Part shown: in pieces, positions 1 to 6,620 of the stretch
How the letters are laid out: every line of letters begins with the position of its first letter
Numbering within the stretch: the first letter of the stretch is position 1
Assembly (NCBI GenBank): GCA_030615655.1
Contig: JAUWYU010000015.1
Coordinates: 1 to 17,468 of the forward strand
Length of the DNA stretch: 17,468 nucleotides
Reading direction: 5' to 3'
DNA from: Dehalococcoidia bacterium
Lineage (GTDB): Bacteria; Chloroflexota; Dehalococcoidia; Dehalococcoidales; RBG-16-60-22
Notes under the pieces: model-generated
What the model saw: the letters and a program-made list of their open reading frames with translations, nothing else
Databases searched by the model: none
What the model was told of the DNA's origin: nothing
Translations under genes and position numbers: made by a program

Positions 1-561
1 CGGGATACGCGCTCCCAGACTCTGGAACTTCTCCCGCGACTTGAGGAATTCCACCACTTCCCGCATCTCCTGTTTGGCTTCCTCGACTCCGGCTATGTCG
101 TCAAAGGTTACCGTCGTCCGGTTGGCCGGGAAGAGCCGGGCCCGGCTGCGACCGAAACTCATCGCCTGACTGTTAGCCCCACGCGCCTGACGGAAAAGGA
201 AGAACAGCAGAGCTCCAAAAATCAGGAGTGGCAGGAAATTAATCAGTATGCCCCAACCAAATCCTGATGACTCTTTTATATTGACGACTATCCCCTCGAG
301 GTTGAGTCCTTCAATATCATATATGCTGGCGTTGCTTTCCTTGAACGTTGTTAATTTCCTACCATCAATCGTAGTAATGAGCAACGTCCCCTCATCAATT
401 TCAATCTCCGCCAACTCCTTGTTCTGCGACATGGTAATAGCCTGACTCAGAGGAATCTCTTCAGACTCACTGCCTCCCCCCAGAACAATGGAGAAGAGGA
501 GAATAGCCGCCATCAAGATGACAATATATATTAAAATATTACGTTTCCAGTTAGGTTTCAT
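1..561 (-). CDS. ftsH: ATP-dependent zinc metalloprotease FtsH, N-terminal part (gene continues past the left edge)
   Basis: Membrane-anchored AAA+ protease that degrades misfolded and short-lived proteins at the inner face of the cytoplasmic membrane. The 187 visible codons give the classic FtsH N-terminus: a first membrane segment (about residues 9-27), a short extracytoplasmic domain (about 30-100), a second membrane segment (about 102-123), then the linker into the AAA module with TFDDIAGVEEAKQEM followed by FLKSREKFQSLGARIP. The Walker motifs and the HExxH zinc site lie beyond the window. The start is ATG at 559-561, preceded by GAGGT five bases upstream. An extended -10 promoter lies about 40 bp upstream. 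The gene diverges from the protein gene starting at 785. Family assignment is near certain. Which FtsH paralogue this is cannot be told from the fragment. Confidence 0.95.
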   Translation of the reverse strand, partial: MKPNWKRNILIYIVILMAAILLFSIVLGGGSESEEIPLSQAITMSQNKELAEIEIDEGTLLITTIDGRKLTTFKESNASIYDIEGLNLEGIVVNIKESSGFGWGILINFLPLLIFGALLFFLFRQARGANSQAMSFGRSRARLFPANRTTVTFDDIAGVEEAKQEMREVVEFLKSREKFQSLGARIP

Positions 562-600
562 CCTGTACCTCAAAAACTAAATCATTCCTGCTCTGTATTC

Positions 601-609
601 ATTATACCA
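601..609 (-). promoter_or_regulatory. Extended -10 promoter for ftsH
   Basis: Read on the minus strand the sequence is TGGTATAAT, a perfect TATAAT (601-606) with the TG extension one base upstream. No good -35 is visible at 16-18 bp, which fits an extended -10 promoter. Transcription would begin near 594 and leave a leader of about 33 nt before the ftsH start. Confidence 0.6.
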
Positions 610-704
610 TAAAATAATTAAAGAATAGTTAAGGAAATAGAAATACCGGCAAATTCAGGGTTAGGGCATCAGGGTAGCCGCGCCGGGCGGGCTTGTGATG
701 AGAA

Positions 705-733
705 TTGACAACCGTCGCCAGGCTATTTATAGT
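705..733 (+). promoter_or_regulatory. Sigma-70-type promoter for the duplicated-domain protein gene
   Basis: TTGACA at 705-710, a 17-bp spacer, and TATAGT at 728-733 (five of six matches to TATAAT). The expected transcription start is near 740, about 45 nt before the ATG at 785. It is divergent from the ftsH promoter, and the two do not overlap. Confidence 0.7.
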
Positions 734-784
734 GTCAGTGGACAGGTCATACGTCCATAACCGATGATACCAAGGGAGGCGGCG

Positions 785-1768
785 ATGAATGCAGTTACGG
801 AGCCAATGGAGATTAAATCCTTGACCAGACTGAACGAGCAGGGTCCTGATGACTTTTTTATCTGCTGTGCCAGTTTTGAAGAAAGGTGCCTTTCCAGTAC
901 CGCCACGATGGGCACCGACTTCCTGACCAAGTTTGCCGTCATCTTCGTCGTTGAGGAACCGCTCTATCAAAAACAGGTTGACCATAATATGTTCCGATTA
1001 CAGACCGAGCTGAGAAAAAAGGCCACCGAAGGTATATTCGTGATTTCCTGCCAGAGAGGCAATCCCCTGGAAGGCATCAACCAGATGGAGGATATCCTGA
1101 GACAGTGCAAACTGAATACCAGTGGAGGACCTTTCATCACCATCGATATCAGCGGCTTCACCAAAATATACCTGCTGGAGCTCCTACACTATCTGGTAAC
1201 AGCTAAGGGTCTGAGTATTCCCCGTCTGCTTCATACCACCCAGAGATATCTGCCCACCAAACTGACCCGCGGTATTGAGCAGATTACCACCATACCCAAT
1301 TTCTTCGGCAGTCCCTCGATGGATAAGGAAACAGCCCTTGTCCTCTTCCTTGGATTTGAGCCGGAGCGAGCCCTGGCAGTATGGAAGCATTATAATCCTG
1401 CCAGGACAATCGCCATCATAACCAACCCCCCGCGCCGCGGGAATCCCGATTACCTGAAATACGCTCAAAAAAACAATGCCGAACTGCTCTCACTGCCTTC
1501 GGTGGAAGTCAGAGACGTGATGGCCGATAACCCCTATTCCGCCAAGACGGTGCTGGAGGCTATTCATGAAGAGACTAAGGATTCGTTTAACATGGTAATC
1601 GGTCCTTTCGGGACCAAGCCGCAGGTTGTCGGCATATTTCTCTTCTGCCGGGAGCACCGCAAGGTGCAGGTGATTTACTCCTTCCCGGCTGCCTACACGA
1701 GGTCTTACCTGCGCCGCCAGCCCGGCTCTACATTGCTATTACCCGTTGCCCCTGAGGTATCCACCTGA
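785..1768 (+). CDS. Unnamed 327-aa protein with two tandem Rossmann-like (CARF-like) halves
   Basis: I cannot name this family. The sequence shows an internal duplication. In half 1 a hydrophobic strand FFICC leads into ASFEERC (F31, E32, R34), and later comes ITIDISGFTK (T126, K127) with a hydrophobic helix. In half 2 LVLFLG leads into FEPERA (F191, E192, R195), and later comes MVIGPFGTK (T277, K278), again with a hydrophobic helix. The spacing within each half is similar (95 and 86 residues). A strand, then a GxTK motif, then a helix resembles ligand-binding CARF/Rossmann domains, so a nucleotide-sensing role is possible but inferred. No effector nuclease domain, signal peptide or membrane segment is seen. 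The start is placed at 785 because AAGGGAGG (772-779) lies five bases upstream. An in-frame ATG at 764 has no such site. It has its own consensus promoter and stands alone on its strand. Confidence 0.8.
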   Translation: MNAVTEPMEIKSLTRLNEQGPDDFFICCASFEERCLSSTATMGTDFLTKFAVIFVVEEPLYQKQVDHNMFRLQTELRKKATEGIFVISCQRGNPLEGINQMEDILRQCKLNTSGGPFITIDISGFTKIYLLELLHYLVTAKGLSIPRLLHTTQRYLPTKLTRGIEQITTIPNFFGSPSMDKETALVLFLGFEPERALAVWKHYNPARTIAIITNPPRRGNPDYLKYAQKNNAELLSLPSVEVRDVMADNPYSAKTVLEAIHEETKDSFNMVIGPFGTKPQVVGIFLFCREHRKVQVIYSFPAAYTRSYLRRQPGSTLLLPVAPEVST

Positions 1769-1849
1769 CTGCCGAAAGCGAAGCAACTGGCAATAACATC
1801 ATCGGCTGGAACCGTCATTTACTTCACGGCTTTCTAGCTGGCACTACCC

Positions 1850-2416
1850 TCAGTCAGGAGACATAAAGTCACCATCTGTCTTCCATTCACCCTCCATGAC
1901 AAAGGAGCTGGCTACAATGGTATCAACATGGCCGGCTGCATCAGGTATGAAAATAACCCAGCCACTAAATTCGCCGTTTTGGCCCGCACCTTTCATGCTC
2001 CAGTGACCGCTGATAGTCAGCTTCGGCAGGTAATAAACTCCGTTAAACAACTGTACCGGTACAAACTCCAGTGGCTGTATTCTACCGTTTGCCTTGAAGT
2101 TATACCCCTCCACCACCAGATTACCGTGCAGATTGCCGGCCTGGGTCATCGCGGACTCGATATTAGCCTTGTATGTCAGAATAAATTCACCATTGACATC
2201 TCCCGACAATACTCCTGCTATCTCGCGGTCAACCACTCTCCAGCGTCCGCTATCACCTGCCTCAAAGACATTGTCGTCAATCACGGTATCTTCAATGTCA
2301 ACAATCGTACCGGCAGCATAAAACGGCTGCGGCTTCACCGCCACGGCTGTGGCCGGTGTCAGCACCGTCAGAATCAAGACCAGCAACAGGCTGATAAAAA
2401 GTGTTCTCTTTTTCAT
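1850..2416 (-). CDS. Small secreted protein of unknown function
   Basis: A 188-aa protein with a clean Sec signal peptide: MKKR, a hydrophobic core at about residues 6-19, and a likely signal peptidase I site after ATAVA (about residue 26). There is no lipobox and no cysteine in the protein, so it should be released or loosely wall-associated. The mature part is rich in beta-strand patterns and Gly/Asp turns, with several short paired motifs (for example GNLHGNLVVEGYNF and ISGHWSMKGAG), which suggests a beta-barrel or beta-sandwich fold. I recognise no family. A strong ribosome binding site, AAAGGAGG, is at 2427-2434. It lies 80 bp downstream of the HD-GYP gene on the same strand and could be co-transcribed with it, although a hairpin separates them. 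Confidence 0.8.
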   Translation of the reverse strand: MKKRTLFISLLLVLILTVLTPATAVAVKPQPFYAAGTIVDIEDTVIDDNVFEAGDSGRWRVVDREIAGVLSGDVNGEFILTYKANIESAMTQAGNLHGNLVVEGYNFKANGRIQPLEFVPVQLFNGVYYLPKLTISGHWSMKGAGQNGEFSGWVIFIPDAAGHVDTIVASSFVMEGEWKTDGDFMSPD

Positions 2417-2457
2417 CTTTTACTATCCTCCTTTCGGCTACAGTTTATCTATGTTAT

Positions 2458-2490
2458 CGGCTCTGTCCGTATTAGAGCCGTTTATTTTCT
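2458..2490 (+). terminator. Hairpin with U-tract on the plus strand (candidate intrinsic terminator)
   Basis: CGGCTCT (2458-2464) pairs with AGAGCCG (2474-2480) across a 9-nt loop, followed on the plus strand by TTTATTTTCT. Both neighbouring genes are on the minus strand, so as a terminator it would stop plus-strand RNA coming through from the gene ending at 1768. That gene has no visible terminator of its own. Read on the minus strand it is a hairpin 16 nt after the HD-GYP stop without a U-tract. Confidence 0.45.
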
Positions 2491-2496
2491 TCTGCC

Positions 2497-4536
2497 TTAC
2501 CCCGTCACGGCTTCCAGTACGTGGTCGTTATTAGCGGCGGCCGCCGCCATTAACCGTTCAAACTCGGGCTCATTCTTCTTCAAGAGCCGCAAACAGGCAT
2601 CCACCACTTCGGAATCATAGAGGACACCGCTTGCCTGTGATATCTCCCGCAGGGCGCTTCCCAGACCGAGAGCCGGCCGGTAGGGTCGGTGAGATGACAT
2701 GGCTTCAACGACATCAGCCACGCCCAGAATCCTGGCTTCGAGGACGATGTCTTCTCCAGATAGACCCTCAGGATAGCCAGACCCGTCCAACCTTTCATGG
2801 TGCTGTAGAATCGTCTTGGTAACTGGCCAGGGGAAATCTATACACTGCAGGATTTCACAGCCAACCTGGCAGTGGTTCTTGATTATACTGAATTCATAAA
2901 GGTTTATTTTACCGGGCTTACTGAGAATCTCGGCCGGCACCCCTACCTTGCCAACATCGTGGAGAAGTCCGGCCATATGAATCCCCATTATTTGCCACTT
3001 GGAAAGGCCCATCTCCTTGGCAATAGCCCGCGCCAGTTCCGCTACCCGCCGCTGATGACCGGCGGTGTAAGGGTCCCTGGTTTCAACTACCAGTGACACG
3101 GCACGGATAACTCCGTCCATAGCTTTCTGTAGTTCACTGTGCTTTCGCTTCATGCCCTCATAAAGATTGGCGTTCTGAATGTTAACCGCGACGTCATCGG
3201 AAACCACCTGCAACAGCCGCCTCTCTTCATTCGAGTAGGGTTCATGTGAAACCTTATTGCCAAGGAGCAGCATACCAACCAGGTGCCCGTCGTTCTTTAG
3301 CGGCACTAAAAGCTCTATGTTATTCCTTTCCAGGGCTTGCCGGTCATTGACCGTCAGACTGATTAACGACGGAATAATATCAACATCATTGTGGTCAATA
3401 ACGTTATCTTGCTGTTTCATGGTAGCTACCAGCGGACTATTTGCGGAAAAATGCAGTCGCCCCTTGCTCTTCTGTCCGCAGTATGCGTGAGTCGCGTAGT
3501 TGCCGGTTGCCGGCGACGGTACTAGAAGATAGACACCCTGGCTCTGCATGCCGTTGCCCACCGCCGTAACCAGCGATGAAGACAGTTGCTCCAGGTTCAG
3601 GTCACCCCTCGTTTCCTGATTAAATCGCCTCAGAGTCTGTATGTGGTCATACCTTTCTCGGAAAAACCACCTGTCCACCGTATGCTGCAGCCTTGACAGG
3701 ACTGGTTGGAAGAGCGAAGCGGCAATAAAGACGGCCACAATGGTTATCGTTAAAGAGACGGGACTCATTAAATCATGGAAAAGCTGACTCAGCAGAAAAA
3801 TGAGGCTGCCAAATATGCCGAAAATCAGCAGGCTCGTCAGCGAATAGGTCATCCCTTTTCGGAGCACTACTTTCATTTCCAGGAGATTGTATCGCAGCAT
3901 AGCCACGGTGGCGGCCACACAGAATAAGATATTGCCGATAATGCCCAGTGGATACATGCTTATGCCCAGAGACGGCAGGTAGTCTGTGGTGCCGCCGATG
4001 AGCATGGCCGCAATGCCGACAATGATATACTGGGCACGGACTCTTTCATCAATAATTCGGGATTTCCGCCACTGCCTTATCAGCATCCTCAGGCTGAGCA
4101 CTATGGGTATATAGACGCCCAGAACGTAAAGGAAGAAAAGAGGCCCGATAACGGGGGCTTTCCCATACCACATCATCTGCATGCCGTTGACCACAAGCCC
4201 CGTAGGAATCAGGCCCAGAAGAGTAAAATACGCAATATAAAGCGGATACAGGACCTTTTTCTTCGGCCTGGCACCGGTCAGAGCAACGGTGAACCGGTAA
4301 AAGAACAGGGAAGCGCTCAGTATCGACCAGAAGACGAATTTTTCCCAGATTAATGCGACCGACATATCGGAACTGGCGCGCATCATAAATATAAAGAAGC
4401 CCCATAGACTCATGAAGACAAGGAACAGCGAGAAAGGCCTTCTGGCAATGTGACGCTTCCCGCTTACCATCAGGACTATCAGCAATGCGAGGCAAAATAC
4501 CACTTCAATCAGGGGTATAATTAAATAAGCACTCAA
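2497..4536 (-). CDS. Membrane 7TM-GAF-HD-GYP protein, probable c-di-GMP phosphodiesterase
   Basis: A 679-aa sensor enzyme predicted to hydrolyse cyclic di-GMP in response to a membrane or cytoplasmic signal. Order of parts: about seven hydrophobic segments from residue 3 to about 215 (the arrangement seen in histidine-kinase N-terminal 7TM regions), two more at about 230-255 and 262-281, a GAF-type domain from about 310 to 460, a short helical linker, then HD-GYP from about 485. Key residues are intact: HDVGK with H526 and D527, HHERLDGSGYP with H579, H580 and the GYP at 587-589, and the following GVADVVEAMSSHRPYRPALG. The start codon is TTG at 4534-4536, supported by GGGGAG six bases upstream; no in-frame ATG nearby fits. 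It lies 47 bp after the GH3 gene in the same direction, so the two are probably one transcript. Confidence 0.9.
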   Translation of the reverse strand: MSAYLIIPLIEVVFCLALLIVLMVSGKRHIARRPFSLFLVFMSLWGFFIFMMRASSDMSVALIWEKFVFWSILSASLFFYRFTVALTGARPKKKVLYPLYIAYFTLLGLIPTGLVVNGMQMMWYGKAPVIGPLFFLYVLGVYIPIVLSLRMLIRQWRKSRIIDERVRAQYIIVGIAAMLIGGTTDYLPSLGISMYPLGIIGNILFCVAATVAMLRYNLLEMKVVLRKGMTYSLTSLLIFGIFGSLIFLLSQLFHDLMSPVSLTITIVAVFIAASLFQPVLSRLQHTVDRWFFRERYDHIQTLRRFNQETRGDLNLEQLSSSLVTAVGNGMQSQGVYLLVPSPATGNYATHAYCGQKSKGRLHFSANSPLVATMKQQDNVIDHNDVDIIPSLISLTVNDRQALERNNIELLVPLKNDGHLVGMLLLGNKVSHEPYSNEERRLLQVVSDDVAVNIQNANLYEGMKRKHSELQKAMDGVIRAVSLVVETRDPYTAGHQRRVAELARAIAKEMGLSKWQIMGIHMAGLLHDVGKVGVPAEILSKPGKINLYEFSIIKNHCQVGCEILQCIDFPWPVTKTILQHHERLDGSGYPEGLSGEDIVLEARILGVADVVEAMSSHRPYRPALGLGSALREISQASGVLYDSEVVDACLRLLKKNEPEFERLMAAAAANNDHVLEAVTG

Positions 4537-4583
4537 ATTAAGCTCCCCAAACCAGATTTATGTCACGGCAAAACATGGCAGCA

Positions 4584-6269
4584 CTAGGCAACGATTACTG
4601 GTTGCCTGCCTCCCAGACTAAGGAGTTCCTCGATAACGGCCTCTGAAGCGTTCATTCTTGGCGGTCTTCTCTGCGCCAGTTCCGAGCCGTTTTCCTGCCT
4701 TTCCCGGTAGTAATCCCTGAAGGTCCCGTTGCGGAGCACCGTCACCTCAAGTGGCTCTATCTCCATCATGAACGCCAGGTCGTGATAACCCGGGTCTGTT
4801 TTCATCAACTCGCTGTGAAGAACTGAGGCCAGGTCTGCCGGCTGGCAACCATTACCGAGCTCAATATAAAGGTGGAGCGTCGGCTTGCCCTGCCTGATTT
4901 CCTTGCGGATTGACCAGTCTTCATAATCAACCCCGGTGTTGGCAATTGCCTGCGTAACAGTTTTCTCGCTTATCCTGGTGAAACCGGCAATGTCAATCAG
5001 GTCATCGGCTCTGGTCTCAAAGACCATTTGCGGCAGGTAGACCCGGGCTTCTTCGTCTTCCAGCGCCACGATACGGATGAGGTGTCCCAGCCGGTATCGG
5101 ATGAAAGGCATTCCATGAAAATTGGTAATGACCAGTTCATACCGCTCACCGGCCCTGACCTCCGGGAGAAGGACGGTATCAGGCTCATAAAAAACGTCTT
5201 CCCTGCTTTTCAGCCACTCGGCTTCGGGGATAAACTCAAAAAAGTTGGAGTAGGGGATGAATGTCATACCGCGCCGACTCCAGCTCTGGACGGCGATGAT
5301 ACCCCCCTCCGTACAGGCATGGAACTCATACGGGTAGGCACCCCAGTATTTATATACCAGGTCTCTATAAATGCTGGTATCGATCCCCCACCCGATAATA
5401 GCTTTCACCGGCCACAGGTCCTTGGGCAATATGCCCCTGTTCTCTAACTTGCTCCGCAGGTACGCCCGTAAAAGTCGGAAAAGCTCGCCGGGATGCATAA
5501 GATGTTTGGACATCCTGCCTTTCCTACTCCCGGACATCTGGTTAAACTCATTTCCCGTCTTTACCAGCACGCTGGTCATGGCCACCAGTATGTCCACACC
5601 GGTCCTCAAGGACATCTCGAAGCCTCTGGTTATCTTCTCCTTGAAATCCATACCGTCATGCATATCCAGCGGCATTACCGGTCGGAGATTAAACGTCCGG
5701 CTTGCCCCGGAAGCCAGTACGCCCGAGAGATACGGGGCGGGAGCTACGTTGTATAAGACCCTGTCTCCTTCCATGAGCGAACTCTGTCCTCTCTGTTTGG
5801 AGCAGGCAAGAATGAATGCCGACATCAGGTTGTCAAGCGCCCGGTTATACGCTTCAAGCGTGTAAGGGACCCGTCGGCAGCCGCCCGCGGCCCCCGACGT
5901 GCTGGCCCAGACATGGGGTTCCTCGGGTAACGCCTGCTCGTTACCAGGCTCCAGTTCCGGGAAATAGTCTTCGTAAGTGGTCAAAGGCACCAGGTTGCGA
6001 TACTCCTCAACACTCATGGGAGTTTTATTACCCATTAACCTTCGCCCCAGAGGGCAGCGAGCAACCTTCTCAAGCTGCTGAAGTAAGAGAGACTCTTGAA
6101 TTGACATGAATTGTTGTAGGGTGAGGTCGAGGAATCCGCAGTATTTTCGCCATACCCTGTCATATTCAGACTTCACCATAGGGTATTTGATACTCTGCAG
6201 AGGGCTTCCTTTTTCAGGAAAGACGAATAAATTGGTCAGCCTTCTAATTATTTTCGGCCCGCTTCTCAT
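4584..6269 (-). CDS. GH3 auxin-responsive-promoter family protein (acyl-adenylate/acyl-amido synthetase-like)
   Basis: A 561-aa member of the GH3 branch of the adenylate-forming (ANL) superfamily. Plant relatives activate carboxylic acids with ATP and join them to amino acids. The bacterial substrates are mostly unknown. Visible signatures: an ATP-binding loop STSGAAGGCRRVPYT (about 123-137), HACTEGGI in the middle corresponding to the (S/T)EG motif, then PYSNFFEFIP, a strand VLLPEVRAGERYELVITNF and YRLGHLIRI, and the C-terminal subdomain beginning near FETRADDLIDIAG. The length is normal for the family and there is no membrane segment or signal peptide. The ATG at 6267-6269 has only a weak upstream site (TTAGGCAG). 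A later in-frame ATG at codon 31 has none better, so the first start is kept. It is the first gene of a same-strand run with the HD-GYP gene and the secreted protein. Confidence 0.88.
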   Translation of the reverse strand: MRSGPKIIRRLTNLFVFPEKGSPLQSIKYPMVKSEYDRVWRKYCGFLDLTLQQFMSIQESLLLQQLEKVARCPLGRRLMGNKTPMSVEEYRNLVPLTTYEDYFPELEPGNEQALPEEPHVWASTSGAAGGCRRVPYTLEAYNRALDNLMSAFILACSKQRGQSSLMEGDRVLYNVAPAPYLSGVLASGASRTFNLRPVMPLDMHDGMDFKEKITRGFEMSLRTGVDILVAMTSVLVKTGNEFNQMSGSRKGRMSKHLMHPGELFRLLRAYLRSKLENRGILPKDLWPVKAIIGWGIDTSIYRDLVYKYWGAYPYEFHACTEGGIIAVQSWSRRGMTFIPYSNFFEFIPEAEWLKSREDVFYEPDTVLLPEVRAGERYELVITNFHGMPFIRYRLGHLIRIVALEDEEARVYLPQMVFETRADDLIDIAGFTRISEKTVTQAIANTGVDYEDWSIRKEIRQGKPTLHLYIELGNGCQPADLASVLHSELMKTDPGYHDLAFMMEIEPLEVTVLRNGTFRDYYRERQENGSELAQRRPPRMNASEAVIEELLSLGGRQPVIVA

Positions 6270-6342
6270 GTCTGCCTAAGTTTAAGAAGACCAAATCAAT
6301 ATGGCATCACAATTTAGCTCTAAATATTCTCAATAACATCAC

Positions 6343-6379
6343 AAGAAGAGAGCCGTAGCGGCTCTATCTTCTTTATTTA
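6343..6379 (+). terminator. Hairpin with T-rich tail in the divergent intergenic region
   Basis: AAGAAG plus AGAGCCG (6343-6355) pairs with CGGCTCT and CTTCTT (6359-6365 and 6368-6373), with a TAG loop and a 2-nt AT bulge. It is followed on the plus strand by TTATTTA. It lies upstream of both flanking genes, so it is not the end of an annotated gene. It could end an antisense or small RNA, or shield the Mo-enzyme promoters from upstream transcription. Its inner 7-bp arms match those of the hairpin at 2458-2480. Confidence 0.45.
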
Positions 6380-6406
6380 TAGATTTAATTGCGCTGACAC
6401 GGCGAT

Positions 6407-6412
6407 TATAAT
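6407..6412 (+). promoter_or_regulatory. Alternative -10 box upstream of the Mo-enzyme genes
   Basis: A perfect TATAAT, but the best -35 candidate at the correct distance (TTTAAT, 6384-6389) is poor and there is no TG extension. It is kept as a secondary promoter candidate, with a leader of about 200 nt if used. Confidence 0.3.
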
Positions 6413-6421
6413 TGGGTAAAT

Positions 6422-6439
6422 CTTACGTGAGCCCGTAAG
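6422..6439 (+). promoter_or_regulatory. Inverted repeat, possible operator
   Basis: CTTACG (6422-6427) and CGTAAG (6434-6439) form a perfect 6-bp inverted repeat with a 6-nt centre. It sits between the two promoter candidates, 11 bp upstream of the -35 at 6451. That position would suit a regulator of the Mo-enzyme genes. The size is small enough to occur by chance. Confidence 0.25.
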
Positions 6440-6450
6440 GCCGCTCTGAC

Positions 6451-6480
6451 TTGACAAGGAGAAGCGCACTATTGTAAATT
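6451..6480 (+). promoter_or_regulatory. Candidate promoter of the transhydroxylase-like operon
   Basis: TTGACA at 6451-6456 is a perfect -35. The -10 is weaker: TGTAAA (6473-6478, 16-bp spacer) or TAAATT (6475-6480, 18-bp spacer), each four of six. Transcription would start near 6486 and give a leader of about 135 nt before the ATG at 6621. I see no recognisable riboswitch in that leader. Confidence 0.5.
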
Positions 6481-6620
6481 TTTAAGGTATTGCATAATGT
6501 CACGACGTTTTGATGTAATTCCCAGCTACTTTAACCGGCTTACCGCTTCTTTAAAATACGCAATAGACAACAACGGTGAAGCTCAGTCACACACAGATTC
6601 CTGGAAGGAGAGCGATTGAA

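Noticed and set aside
1765..1857. CTGACTG and CAGTCAG inverted repeat overlapping both convergent stop codons
   Set aside because: Arms of 7 bp about 80 bp apart are likely chance, with no other sign of a structure.
1928..2620. 230-aa open frame on the plus strand
   Set aside because: It spans the secreted-protein gene, the intergenic gap and the end of the HD-GYP gene in the opposite sense, and has low-complexity content.
6486..6620. Possible Moco riboswitch in the leader of the Mo-enzyme genes
   Set aside because: No recognisable conserved Moco-riboswitch core or stacked stems could be seen by eye.
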